The translations under genes and the position numbers were made by a program. 64,000 bases of DNA from Microbacterium sp. H1-D42 (GTDB lineage Bacteria > Actinomycetota > Actinomycetes > Actinomycetales > Microbacteriaceae): contig NZ_CP093342.1 in the NCBI RefSeq assembly GCF_022637555.1, positions 1,984,001 through 2,048,000 on the forward strand. Reading direction: 5' to 3'. The notes under the pieces are model-generated. The model searched no databases, was not told where the DNA came from, and saw only the letters and a program-made list of their open reading frames with translations. Positions 45,214-54,185 of the stretch are shown here, piece by piece (position 1 is the first letter of the stretch; every line of letters starts with the position of its first letter).

Positions 45214-46482
45214 TCACGAGACCGGTGCCGCCACGCGGATGCGCCCGTAGGGCGAGAGCACGATGATCGCTATCACGATCACCAGCGCCGTCACACCGAG
45301 GCCCCCGTAGCCGAACTGCGTCAGTACGAGTCCGGCACCGGCGGCGCCGATGGCGGCCGTGAAGCTCATCAGGGAGTCGCTGATGCCCTGCCGCTTCGGA
45401 CGCATCTCGACCGTGGACGACTCGGTGAGCAGTGCGGCACCTGCCACGGTCGCCGCGCTCCATCCGAGGCCGAGAAGCACCAGTGCGACCATCACTCCGG
45501 CCGGGTGCTCACCCGCGAAGATCGCGGCCAGCAGCGATGCCACCAGCATCCCCTGCCCCAGCAGCACGACCGGCACGCGCCCCCAGCGGTCGGCGAGGAT
45601 GCCGAACACCGGTGAGAGACCGTACATGCCGGCCACGTGCAGGGCGATGGTCATGCCGACGAGCAGCGTCACGTCTGTGCTGGTCGCCATGCCGCCATCG
45701 GCGCCGTGCGCCATGTGCTTGAGGTGGATGGGCGTCATCGCCATGACGGATGCCATCACCGCATGCGATCCGGACACCGCGAAGATCGCGTAGCGGGCGC
45801 TGACCGGACGATCGACGTCGGCACCGAGGACGGCCGCCTTGGAAGGCGTCGCCGCCAGGCTGAGCGCTGTCAGCAGAGGATCGGGGCGCAGCGCGACCAG
45901 GTAGAGCACCAGCGCCGCGGCCTGCGCCACGAGCGAGAACAGGTACGAGCCGGTCAGCGGCGGCATGCCGATCGCCTGCCCGACCACCTCGCCTGGCGTC
46001 AGCAGCAGCGGGCCGGCGACACCGCCGACGGTGGTCGACCAGACCACGATCGAGAGGTCGCGCCCGCGGTGCTCGGGAGATGCGAGGTCGGCCGCGGCGA
46101 AGCGGGACTGCATGTTGCCCGCATTGCCCATGCCGATCATGATGATGCCGACGAGCAGCAGCGGGAAAAGACGCAGCGCTGCGGCGAGGATGACGATCCC
46201 GACACCGACGAGCGCCAGCAGGTTGCCTGCGGTCAGTGAGAGGCGGCGTCCCCGGCGCGCGGCGAAGCGCGCCAACGGGATCGCGAAGGCGGCGGCACCG
46301 AGGGTGACGGATGCTGTCGCCAGGCCCGACAGGGCATCGTCCCCTGACAGGTCAGCCGCCAGCAGCGCCCCGAGCGACACGGTGGAGCCGAAGGCGATGC
46401 CGCCGAGCACCTGCCCGATCGACAGGACGGTGACGGTGCGGCGTTGCAGGGCATGCAGGCCGTCAGCAGTGAGCGTGCTCAC
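45214..46482 (-). CDS. MFS transporter
   Basis: The 422-residue protein has about twelve membrane segments and the MFS loop motif in ARFAARRGRRLSL. GMYGLSPVFGILADRWGR recurs at the equivalent place of the second half. The substrate is unknown. The GTG at 46482 overlaps the stop of the fumarylacetoacetase-fold gene (GTGA), so the two are coupled. The context with a FAH-like hydrolase hints at uptake or export of a carboxylic acid, but this is speculative. Confidence 0.8.
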   Translation of the reverse strand: MSTLTADGLHALQRRTVTVLSIGQVLGGIAFGSTVSLGALLAADLSGDDALSGLATASVTLGAAAFAIPLARFAARRGRRLSLTAGNLLALVGVGIVILAAALRLFPLLLVGIIMIGMGNAGNMQSRFAAADLASPEHRGRDLSIVVWSTTVGGVAGPLLLTPGEVVGQAIGMPPLTGSYLFSLVAQAAALVLYLVALRPDPLLTALSLAATPSKAAVLGADVDRPVSARYAIFAVSGSHAVMASVMAMTPIHLKHMAHGADGGMATSTDVTLLVGMTIALHVAGMYGLSPVFGILADRWGRVPVVLLGQGMLVASLLAAIFAGEHPAGVMVALVLLGLGWSAATVAGAALLTESSTVEMRPKRQGISDSLMSFTAAIGAAGAGLVLTQFGYGGLGVTALVIVIAIIVLSPYGRIRVAAPVS

Positions 46483-47255
46483 GAGAGCGGGGCCGCGTCG
46501 CGCACGGCGCTGCGCAGGATGCCGACTCCGCTGACCTCGACCTCGACGGTGTCTCCCGCGACGATCTCGCCGACGCCGGCGGGGGTGCCGGTCATGATCA
46601 CATCGCCCGGCAGCAGCGTGAAGACGGCAGAGGCGTACGCGATGATGTCGGCGACCGAGTGGATCATGTCGGTCAGCGGAGCGTGTTGGCGCACCTCGCC
46701 GTTGACCCGCGTCTCGATGCTGGCGGATGCCACGTCGAGCTCGGTCTCGATCACAGGGCCGAGCGGGCAGAACGTGTCGAAGCCCTTGCCGCGGGTCCAC
46801 TGGCCGTCCTTGCGCTGCAGGTCGCGCGCGGTCACGTCGTTGCCGACGGTGTAGCCGAAGACGTAGTCAAGGGCATCCTCCGCCTTCACGTTCTTGGCGA
46901 TGCGGCCGATGACGGCCACCAGCTCGCCCTCGAACTCGGTGCGCTCCGAGATGGCGGGGCGCACGATCGCGTCGCCGGGGCCGATCACCGACGTGTTGGG
47001 TTTCAGGAACAGCAGCGGCTCCTCGGGTGCGACGTTGCCGAATTCCGCCGCGTGGTCGTGGTAGTTGCGTCCGACGCAGACGACCTTCGAGCGCGGGATC
47101 ACCGGCGCCAGCAGTGCGGCGTCAGCGAGCGGGATGCGCTCGCCCGTGGTCTCGAATCCGGCGAACATGGGATCGCCGTCGAGGACGACCAGTTCGCCCT
47201 CGTCGAGGATGCCGAAGCGGATGCCGTCATTGTGGCTGAACCGTGCGATCTTCAC
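46479..47255 (-). CDS. Fumarylacetoacetate hydrolase (FAH) family protein
   Basis: The 258-residue protein has the FAH C-terminal fold. CVGRNYHDHAAEFG, the metal-binding glutamates in EFEGELVAVIG, GYTVGNDVTARDLQ and GTPAGVG are family marks. Members include oxaloacetate decarboxylases, acylpyruvases and catechol-pathway hydratases. This one is closest in pattern to the acylpyruvase/FAHD1-like group. The GTG at 47255 is 6 bases after a TAGGCT -10 box. Confidence 0.87.
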   Translation of the reverse strand: MKIARFSHNDGIRFGILDEGELVVLDGDPMFAGFETTGERIPLADAALLAPVIPRSKVVCVGRNYHDHAAEFGNVAPEEPLLFLKPNTSVIGPGDAIVRPAISERTEFEGELVAVIGRIAKNVKAEDALDYVFGYTVGNDVTARDLQRKDGQWTRGKGFDTFCPLGPVIETELDVASASIETRVNGEVRQHAPLTDMIHSVADIIAYASAVFTLLPGDVIMTGTPAGVGEIVAGDTVEVEVSGVGILRSAVRDAAPLS

Positions 47256-47267
47256 CGCAACAGCCTA
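47256..47267 (-). promoter_or_regulatory. Leaderless -10 box of the FAH gene
   Basis: TAGGCT on the minus strand (47262-47267) ends 6 bases before the GTG start at 47255. Confidence 0.55.
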
Positions 47268-47392
47268 GCCCGCAGCCGCACCCTCCGGGCCTGCCCCGTC
47301 CACCCAGCCCCGTTTCACCGGATCAAATCCGACGACACCCCCACCTGTCGTCTATGACGAGAGGCAGGGGGCGGCGGAACCGGACGAGAGGG

Positions 47393-48487
47393 TCAGGCGT
47401 CGAGACGCACCAGCCAGCCGTGCTTGTCCTCACGGCGGCCGTACTGGATGTCGGTGAGCTCCTCGCGCAGCGAGAGGGCGAGGTCGCCGAGCGGCTGCGC
47501 GTCTTCGAAGTCGTCCGAGACGAGCGCGCCGATCGGGGTGACGACGGCGGCGGTACCGCAGGCGAACACCTCGACGATGTCGCCGGATGCCACACCCTCG
47601 CGCCACTCGTCGAGCGAGACCGCGCGGCGCTCGACGGTCAGACCGCGATCCTCCGCGAGCTGCAGCAGCGAGTCCCGCGTGATGCCCTCGAGGATGCTGT
47701 CGGACTGCGGAGTCACGACGCGGCCGTCCTTGTACACGAACACGACGTTCATGCCGCCGAGCTCTTCGACGTTGCCGTCCGCATCGAGGAAGACGACCTG
47801 GTCGCAGCCCTTCTCGTACGCCTCGGCCTGCGGCAGCAGGCTCGACGCGTAGTTGCCGCCGGTCTTGGCAGCCCCTGTGCCGCCCTTGCCCGCGCGGGCG
47901 TAGTTCTTCGACAGCCAGATGCGCACGGGCTTCACTCCGCCGGTGAAGTACGCGCCGGCGGGCGAGGCGATCAGGTAGTAGGCCACCTTCTTCGCCGGGC
48001 GCACCCCGAGGAAGGCCTCCTTGGCGAACATGAACGGGCGAAGGTACAGGCTCTGATCCGTGCCGGAGGGCACCCAGGCGCCGTCGACGGCCACGAGCTC
48101 GCGGATCGACTGCAGGAAGTACTCGCTGGGCAGCTCGGGCAGTGCCAGGCGGCGTGCACTGCGCTGCAGGCGCGCGGCGTTGCGGTCGGGACGGAACGTG
48201 TGCACCGAGCCGTCGGCGTGCCGATACGCCTTGATGCCCTCGAAGATCTCCTGACCGTAGTGCAGCACGGCGGCTGCCGGGTCGAGGGCGATCGGTCCGT
48301 AGGGCTGCACGCGCGGGCGGTGCCAGCCACCCTTCTCGGACCAGCAGATGTCGACCATGTGATCGGTGAAGCTGGTGCCGAACCCGGGGTTCTGCAGGAT
48401 CTCCTCGCGCTGAGCAGGGCTCTTGGCCGCGAGGTTCTTCGTCACGGCGAACGTGAGCTCTGCCGTGGGAGTGGCGGTGTCGGTCAT
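47393..48487 (-). CDS. ilvE: Branched-chain amino acid aminotransferase
   Basis: IlvE catalyses the last transamination of leucine, isoleucine and valine synthesis. The 364-residue protein is a fold-type IV PLP enzyme of the long BCAT type. The PLP lysine is in GTGAAKTGGNYASS, the EIFEGIKAY segment is in the small domain, and the glycine-rich FACGTAAVVTPIG loop is near the C-terminus. The ATG at 48487 follows a GAGGACAG ribosome-binding site. It is 76 bases downstream of leuB on the same strand, and a shared leuB-ilvE transcript is likely. Confidence 0.95.
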   Translation of the reverse strand: MTDTATPTAELTFAVTKNLAAKSPAQREEILQNPGFGTSFTDHMVDICWSEKGGWHRPRVQPYGPIALDPAAAVLHYGQEIFEGIKAYRHADGSVHTFRPDRNAARLQRSARRLALPELPSEYFLQSIRELVAVDGAWVPSGTDQSLYLRPFMFAKEAFLGVRPAKKVAYYLIASPAGAYFTGGVKPVRIWLSKNYARAGKGGTGAAKTGGNYASSLLPQAEAYEKGCDQVVFLDADGNVEELGGMNVVFVYKDGRVVTPQSDSILEGITRDSLLQLAEDRGLTVERRAVSLDEWREGVASGDIVEVFACGTAAVVTPIGALVSDDFEDAQPLGDLALSLREELTDIQYGRREDKHGWLVRLDA

Positions 48488-48563
48488 CTCTGTCCTCTGT
48501 CGGATGCTGCGGAGTCGATTGCGTCAGCGATGTCGGATGCTGCGCAGCGCTCTTACTGTCAGA

Positions 48564-49613
48564 TTACGCCTGGAGGGCCGCGATGATGGCGTCGCCGGTC
48601 TCGCTGGTGCTGCGGGCGCTGTCACGGCTCGCGATGTCGGCCTCGACCGCCCGCTGGACGCGGACGGACTCGTCACGCAGCCCGAGGTGATCGAGCAGCA
48701 TGGCGACGGAGAGGATCGCAGCCGTCGGATCCGCCTTCTGCTGGCCCGCGATGTCGGGAGCTGAGCCGTGCACCGGCTCGAACATCGAGGGGAAGGTGCC
48801 GTCGGGGTTGATGTTGCCCGAGGCTGCGAGGCCGATGCCACCGGTGACGGCGCCTGCCAGATCCGTGAGGATGTCGCCGAAGAGGTTGTCGGTGACGATC
48901 ACGTCGAAGCGGGAGGGGTCGGTCACGAGGAAGATCGTGGCCGCGTCGACGTGCAGGTAGTCTACGGCGACACCGGGGTGCTCTGATGCCACTGTGTCGA
49001 CGATCCGCTTCCAGATCGCGCCAGAGTGCACCAGCACGTTGGTCTTGTGCACCAGCGTGAGCTTCTGGCGACGGCGCTCGGCGAGATCGAACGCGTAGCG
49101 GACGACCCGCTCCACGCCGAAGGCGGTGTTGACGCTGGTCTCGTTGGCGATCTCGTGCGGGGTGCCCTTGCGAATACTGCCGCCGTTGCCGACGTACGGC
49201 CCCTCCGTGCCTTCGCGCACGACGACGAAGTCGATCTCACCAGGGTCTGCCAGCGGGCCGGATGCCCCGGCGAACAGCTTCGAGGGGCGAAGGTTGACGT
49301 AGTGGTCAAGCTCGAACCGCAGTTTCAGCAGCAGTCCGCGCTCGATGTTCGCATCCTTCAGGCGCGGGTCGCCCGGCACTCCCCCGACGGCGCCGAGCAG
49401 GATCGCGTCGTGGCTGCGGATCGCGTCGAGATCGGCATCGGTGAGCGTGTCACCGGTGGAGAGGAAGCGGTCGGCCCCGAGCGAGAACGACGTCTTCTCG
49501 AACGTGACATCGCGCCCTGCTGTGACGGCATCGAGCACGCGCTCGGCCTGGGCGATGACCTCACGGCCGATCCCGTCTCCGGGAATGACGGCCAGCTTCA
49601 CGACGCGCGACAT
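48564..49613 (-). CDS. leuB: 3-isopropylmalate dehydrogenase
   Basis: LeuB oxidises 3-isopropylmalate to the leucine precursor 2-oxoisocaproate. The 349-residue protein has the beta-decarboxylating dehydrogenase signatures. [12 protein letters not shown] binds substrate, [11 protein letters not shown] binds metal, and GSAPDIAG with FEPVHG forms the NAD site. An in-frame GTG at 49661 would add 16 residues, but AAGGAG 5 bases ahead of the ATG at 49613 decides the start. The other leucine genes leuCD lie 38 kb away in the window. Confidence 0.95.
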   Translation of the reverse strand: MSRVVKLAVIPGDGIGREVIAQAERVLDAVTAGRDVTFEKTSFSLGADRFLSTGDTLTDADLDAIRSHDAILLGAVGGVPGDPRLKDANIERGLLLKLRFELDHYVNLRPSKLFAGASGPLADPGEIDFVVVREGTEGPYVGNGGSIRKGTPHEIANETSVNTAFGVERVVRYAFDLAERRRQKLTLVHKTNVLVHSGAIWKRIVDTVASEHPGVAVDYLHVDAATIFLVTDPSRFDVIVTDNLFGDILTDLAGAVTGGIGLAASGNINPDGTFPSMFEPVHGSAPDIAGQQKADPTAAILSVAMLLDHLGLRDESVRVQRAVEADIASRDSARSTSETGDAIIAALQA

Positions 49614-49674
49614 GAGTCTCCTTGCACAACGACCGTCCGCAGCGCTGGTCGCCGCGGACACTCCTTCCAGCGTA
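49614..49674 (-). promoter_or_regulatory. leuB promoter and 5' UTR hairpin
   Basis: A -10 box TACGCT (minus strand, 49669-49674) predicts transcription start near 49662. Directly after it GTCCGCGGCG and CGCTGCGGAC form a 10-bp stem (one G-U) with a 5-base loop at 49635-49659, just upstream of the ribosome-binding site. No leader peptide rich in branched-chain codons is visible, so this may be an mRNA-stability or protein-binding hairpin. Confidence 0.5.
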
Positions 49675-49736
49675 GCGGCGCGGGTGCAGCCGCCACGCCG
49701 GATGTCAGCACGCGAGGTCCGCAGTGTCCGAGGGGC

Positions 49737-51281
49737 TCAGCGCGTCGACTTGCGCCGCGGCGGACGCAGCGTGGTCGCCGCGATGACGCCGGCCGCCGCC
49801 ACGAGCAGCGCCCCGATGATCGACGTCGTCACGATGCCACTGTCGAAGGCGAGCTTCGCGGCCTCCCAGAGCTGCTGGCCGAGGGCATCCGACACGTCGT
49901 GCGCGGCGGCGTACGCACCGGCAAGCGTCTCGCGCGCCTCAGCGGCGATCTCGGGCGGCACGCCGTCCGGAACCACCAGCGCACCTCGGTAGAAGGCCGT
50001 GATGATGCCGCCGAGCACCGCCGTGCCCAGCACGGCGCCGAGCTCGTACGCCGTCTCGGACACCGCGCTGGCCGCTCCGGCCTTCGCCGGCGGCGCGTGC
50101 GCGAGGATCAGTTCATTCGACACCGTCTCTGCCGCACCGATGCCGATTCCGAGCACGACGAACGCGACCATCAGCCAGGCGACGCTGTTCTGCTGCGCGG
50201 TCATCGCGACGATGACGTACCCCAGCACCGAGAGCGTCAAGCCGACCGGGACGACGATGTGCGGCGGCACACGCCGCGAGATGGGAACGACGCTGAGGCC
50301 GGCGACGATCATCATCACCATGCCTGGGACCAGCGCGAGGCCGGCGGTCATCGGCGACAGCCCCAGCACAAGCTGCAGCTGCTGCGGCACGAAGTACAGG
50401 AAGCCGACCAGCGCGATGACGCTCAGCAGGTTCACCAGGATCGCCCCACTGAAACCGCCGCGACGGAACAGCGTCATGTCGAGCATCGGCGTCTCCGCCC
50501 GCAGCTGGCGGCGCACGAACAGGTATCCCATCAGCACGCCGATCAGCACCAGCACCACGGCGACCACGTTGGGTCCATCGACAGCGAACGACTTGATCGC
50601 GTACACGACGGGGATCATCGCCGCCATCGACAGCAGGATGCCGATCGGATCGATGCGCCCGGGGTTGGGGTCCTTGCTCTCCGGCAGCAGCCAGAAGCCG
50701 CCGATCAGCAGCGGGATGAGCACCGGCACCGCGATGAGGAACACCGAGCCCCAGGCGAAGTGCTCGAGCAGGAAGCCACCGACGACGGGACCGAGCGCTG
50801 AACCGGCCGAGAAGGCAGACGCCCACACGGCGATCGCGAGTCGACGCTGGTCGCGGTTGGGGAAGATCGTGCGCAGCAGCGACAGGGTCGACGGCATGAG
50901 CATCGCGCCGAAGAAGCCCAGCGCCGCACGCGCGGCGATCAGCATCCCGGCGGTCGGAGCGAAGGCTGCGAGGACGGAGACCACGGCGAAGCCGGTCGCG
51001 CCGATGAACAGCATCCGACGCCGACCGAAGCGGTCACCGAGCACACCCATCGTGACCAGGAGCCCCGCCAGAACGAGCGAGTACGCGTCGATGATCCACA
51101 GCTGCTCCGCACCAGTGGGGCTGAGCGCGAGAGAGATCTCGGGCAGGGCGAAGCTCAACACGGTGTTGTCGACCGAGATGAGCAGCACCGGCAGCATCAG
51201 CACGGCCAGCGCGGCCCAGGCTCGGATGCCGACGCGCGGACCGTCCTCTGCGGCGAGGCGGATCGTTGCGGTGCTGGACAT
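49737..51281 (-). CDS. DHA2-family (EmrB/QacA-like) multidrug exporter
   Basis: The 514-residue major facilitator has about fourteen membrane segments. The loop 2-3 motif is GVLGDRFGRRRML, and LGFFGAMLMPSTLSLLR is characteristic of drug:proton antiporters with fourteen helices. VDNTVLSFALPEI in helix 1 is the DHA2 pattern. A divergent TetR gene and a shared operator lie upstream, so expression should be induced by its substrates. Which compounds it exports cannot be told from the sequence. Confidence 0.88.
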   Translation of the reverse strand: MSSTATIRLAAEDGPRVGIRAWAALAVLMLPVLLISVDNTVLSFALPEISLALSPTGAEQLWIIDAYSLVLAGLLVTMGVLGDRFGRRRMLFIGATGFAVVSVLAAFAPTAGMLIAARAALGFFGAMLMPSTLSLLRTIFPNRDQRRLAIAVWASAFSAGSALGPVVGGFLLEHFAWGSVFLIAVPVLIPLLIGGFWLLPESKDPNPGRIDPIGILLSMAAMIPVVYAIKSFAVDGPNVVAVVLVLIGVLMGYLFVRRQLRAETPMLDMTLFRRGGFSGAILVNLLSVIALVGFLYFVPQQLQLVLGLSPMTAGLALVPGMVMMIVAGLSVVPISRRVPPHIVVPVGLTLSVLGYVIVAMTAQQNSVAWLMVAFVVLGIGIGAAETVSNELILAHAPPAKAGAASAVSETAYELGAVLGTAVLGGIITAFYRGALVVPDGVPPEIAAEARETLAGAYAAAHDVSDALGQQLWEAAKLAFDSGIVTTSIIGALLVAAAGVIAATTLRPPRRKSTR

Positions 51282-51314
51282 GCGGCTACTCCTGGGTTGG
51301 CATCACGAATGACG

Positions 51315-51344
51315 GTTACTATACCGTCCGGCTGGTACAGTAAC
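51315..51344. promoter_or_regulatory. TetR operator between the exporter and regulator genes
   Basis: Arms GTTACTATACC (51315-51325) and GGTACAGTAAC (51334-51344) are inverted repeats with one mismatch and an 8-base spacer. The left arm contains TATAGT, the -10 box reading toward the exporter, and the right arm contains TACAGT, the -10 box reading toward the regulator. One bound dimer pair would block both promoters. Confidence 0.72.
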
Positions 51345-51380
51345 ACAATCGAGTATGTCCAAACACCCTGAGGAGTGATC

Positions 51381-51944
51381 ATGGCCCGTCCCCCGCTGGC
51401 CCGAGAGCGCGTGCTGGATGCGTACGAGGGCATCCTCATCGCCGAGGGCGAACGCGCCGCGACGCTGGATGCTGTCGCGAAGGCCGCCGGGGTGTCCAAG
51501 GGCGGCCTGCTGTACCACTTCGCCTCGAAGGACGACCTCGCTCTTGGCCTCGTCGCTCGACTTGAGGCGCTCAGCGAAGAGGATCTCGAACGCATGCGCG
51601 ACGCCGAAGACGGCCCGGTCGCGTACTACGTGCGAACTTCGGTGATGGAGGACGATGCGCTCGATCGGGCCCTGATCGCCGTCACCCGCCTCGCACAGGG
51701 TGGCTCAGCGTCAGCATCCGACGCCGTGCGCGAATCGCGACGACGTTGGGCCGACATCATCCGGCCCCATGTTCACGACGACACCGCGCTGGATCTGGTC
51801 ATGCTCGTCAGCGACGGGCTGTACTTCAACAACTCGCTGATGGGCCCCAGCGACGAGCCCCGCCTGTTCAGCGACTTCGTACCCACCGGGGCCGCACTGG
51901 CCGAGCTGGTGCGACTCGTGCAGACGGCGGCCGCACCGCGCTGA
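51381..51944 (+). CDS. TetR-family transcriptional repressor
   Basis: The 187-residue protein has an N-terminal TetR helix-turn-helix (AATLDAVAKAAGVSKGGLLYHFASKDDL). An all-helical ligand domain follows that resembles the TetR_C_31-like groups linked to exporters. An in-frame GTG at 51375 exists, but GAGGAG 5 bases ahead of the ATG at 51381 fixes the start. It probably represses itself and the divergent DHA2 exporter through the operator at 51315-51344. Confidence 0.9.
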   Translation: MARPPLARERVLDAYEGILIAEGERAATLDAVAKAAGVSKGGLLYHFASKDDLALGLVARLEALSEEDLERMRDAEDGPVAYYVRTSVMEDDALDRALIAVTRLAQGGSASASDAVRESRRRWADIIRPHVHDDTALDLVMLVSDGLYFNNSLMGPSDEPRLFSDFVPTGAALAELVRLVQTAAAPR

Positions 51945-52006
51945 GGCTCACGCTCACACTCACACTGGGGCAGGTCCTTTCAATATCTCTCCGCCCGCGA
52001 AACGGC

Positions 52007-52040
52007 GAACGGCCCGCCTTCGCGAGAGGGCGGGCCGTTC
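52007..52040. terminator. Bidirectional terminator between tetR and serA
   Basis: GAACGGCCCGCC (52007-52018) and GGCGGGCCGTTC (52029-52040) form a perfect 12-bp stem between convergent genes. Confidence 0.8.
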
Positions 52041-52065
52041 CAGTTCGCGAGCAGGGTGGGTCGAC

Positions 52066-53685
52066 TCAGACTTCGGTGATCTCGATCTGGCGGAACAGGT
52101 CGGCGTCGATCGCGGCGCTGACGTCCTCGAGCAGCTCATCGTCGACGGGCGAGTCGAGGGTGAGCACGCTGAGCGCCTGAGCACCGGCTGCCTGGCGGGC
52201 GATCTGCATCCCGGCGATGTTGATGCCGGCCTCGCCGAACTTCTGGCCGTAGACGGCCACGATTCCAGGACGGTCGGTGTAGAGCATCACGACGTGGTGC
52301 TTCTCGATGGGCAGCTCGATGGCGTGGTCGTTGATCGACACCAGCTTCTCGATCTGCTTGGGTCCGGTGAGCGTGCCGGAGACCGCCAGCTGCGAGCCGT
52401 CCGACAGTGCACCGCGCAGAGTGATGACGTTGCGGTACTCCTCGCTGATCTCGTCCTGCAGCAGCCGCACGGCCACGCCGCGCTGCTCGGCCAGCAGCGG
52501 CGCATTCACGTACGACACGGTCTCGCTCACGATGTTCGTGAAGACGCCCTTCAGAGCCGCCAGGCGCAGCACGCTGACGTCGTAGTTGTTCAGCTCACCG
52601 TGCACCTCGACATCGAGGCTGGTCAGCGGCGCCTGCGCGAGGGCGGAGAAGATCTGCCCGAGCTTCTCGACCAGGGCGATGCCGGGGCGCACGTACGGGT
52701 CGATGACGCCCCCGGCGACGTTCACGGCATCCGGCACCAGATCGCCGCCGAGCGCCAGGCGCACCGAGCGGGCGACCGAGACGCCGGCCTTCTCCTGCGC
52801 TTCTTCGGTGCTGGCACCGAGGTGCGGGGTGACGACGACGTTGGGCAGGTCGAGCAGCGCCCGCGCCGTGCCGCCCTCTGCCGGAGGCTCGGACGTGAAG
52901 ACGTCGAGGCCCGCACCGGCGATCTCGCCGGCGACGAGCGCCTCGTGCAGGTCGCCTTCGTCGATCAGCCCTCCGCGGGCGACGTTGACCACGAACGCCG
53001 TCGGCTTCATGGCCGCGAACTGCTCGGCGCCGATCATGCCGGTGGTCTCGGGGGTCTTCGGCATGTGGATGGTGAGGAAGTCCGCCTCGGCGACCAGTTC
53101 GTCGAGTGTGACCAACTGCACGCCGAGCTGCTGGGCGCGAGCGCTGGTGACGTAGGGGTCGTAGGCGATCACACGCATGTCGAATGCGTTCAGACGCGCC
53201 GCGACGAGCGCGCCGATACGTCCGAGCCCGACGATGCCGACGGTCTTCTCGAAGAGTTCTGCTCCGGTGAACGAGCTGCGCTTCCAGGCGCCGGCCGACA
53301 GCGAGGCGTGCGCGGCCGGAATGCGGCGCGCGAGGCTGAGGATGTGTCCGACCGTGAGCTCAGCGGCAGAGACGATGTTCGACGTCGGCGCGTTGACCAC
53401 CATGACACCGGCAGTCGTCGCCGCCTTGATGTCGACATTGTCGAGACCGACGCCGGCACGCGCGACGACCTTCAGCTTCGGGGCGTGCGAGAGCGCCTCG
53501 GCGTCGATGCGCGTCGCAGAGCGCACGAGCACAGCATCCGCCTCGGCGAGGGCCGCGAACAGGGCCTCACGATCGGTGCCATCGACGTCACGCACGTCGA
53601 AATCGGGACCGAGCGCCTCGATCGTGGCGGGCGAGAGCACCTCGGCGAGGAGGACGACGGGCTTGCTGGCGGTCTGATTCGACAC
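52066..53685 (-). CDS. serA: D-3-phosphoglycerate dehydrogenase
   Basis: SerA oxidises 3-phosphoglycerate in the first step of serine synthesis. The 539-residue protein has the long actinobacterial layout. The catalytic and NAD domain comes first (GIVGLGRIGALVA for NAD, NVARGGLIDE and TPHLGAST with the catalytic His). An allosteric substrate-binding domain and a C-terminal ACT domain (DRPGIVAVYGQKFGEAGINIAGM) follow, through which serine inhibits. The GTG at 53685 has an AAGGA ribosome-binding site. A possible -10 box TAAAGT lies at 53762-53767, giving a 5' UTR of about 70 bases. Confidence 0.95.
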   Translation of the reverse strand: MSNQTASKPVVLLAEVLSPATIEALGPDFDVRDVDGTDREALFAALAEADAVLVRSATRIDAEALSHAPKLKVVARAGVGLDNVDIKAATTAGVMVVNAPTSNIVSAAELTVGHILSLARRIPAAHASLSAGAWKRSSFTGAELFEKTVGIVGLGRIGALVAARLNAFDMRVIAYDPYVTSARAQQLGVQLVTLDELVAEADFLTIHMPKTPETTGMIGAEQFAAMKPTAFVVNVARGGLIDEGDLHEALVAGEIAGAGLDVFTSEPPAEGGTARALLDLPNVVVTPHLGASTEEAQEKAGVSVARSVRLALGGDLVPDAVNVAGGVIDPYVRPGIALVEKLGQIFSALAQAPLTSLDVEVHGELNNYDVSVLRLAALKGVFTNIVSETVSYVNAPLLAEQRGVAVRLLQDEISEEYRNVITLRGALSDGSQLAVSGTLTGPKQIEKLVSINDHAIELPIEKHHVVMLYTDRPGIVAVYGQKFGEAGINIAGMQIARQAAGAQALSVLTLDSPVDDELLEDVSAAIDADLFRQIEITEV

Positions 53686-53828
53686 AGGTATCCTTCGGGG
53701 CAGCGCGGCAGGGTGATGTCAGACGATGCGCCGCACGCCATCGGGGGCGCGATCGGGACACACTTTACCGCAGCGCCGGTGGGCTCCCCGAACGTATGAC
53801 GCCGAGCGTCCCAGTCGTGCGCGGCGTG

Positions 53829-54185
53829 TCAGTTGAGCAGCGATGCCCCGTTACGCAGCGCATAGCTGAGGGTGTCCAGCCAGAACACCGCGCTGAGCGC
53901 GAGCCCGGCGAGCATGACGAGCACGAACACGCCGATCGAGCGACGCCGGCTCAGCGCAAGAGCCACGATGAAGACGATCATCGGCACGATGGCGGGCAGC
54001 AGCAGCACGACCCAGCCGTACCCGCTGATTCCGGCCTGAGCCATCTGCGTCAGGTAGAAGATGGCGTTCCACACGATGAACGCGTACGCGAGACCGAACA
54101 TGCCGACCAGGAAGCCATGCAGCGCCGAGAGCACCTTGCCGGCGGTCTCGCTGCCCGCTGTGCGCGGTGCGGTGTTGTCAGTCAC
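53829..54185 (-). CDS. Small membrane protein of unknown function
   Basis: The 118-residue protein has three hydrophobic helices and no motif that I recognise. Its GTG start overlaps the stop of the upstream 184-residue membrane protein (GTGA). The two are therefore made together and may form a complex. The end is 143 bases upstream of serA on the same strand. Confidence 0.65.
   Translation of the reverse strand: MTDNTAPRTAGSETAGKVLSALHGFLVGMFGLAYAFIVWNAIFYLTQMAQAGISGYGWVVLLLPAIVPMIVFIVALALSRRRSIGVFVLVMLAGLALSAVFWLDTLSYALRNGASLLN

Noticed and set aside
53686..53828. A leader peptide or attenuator upstream of serA
   Set aside because: The short ORF from 53741 runs into serA in another frame and has no run of serine or related codons.
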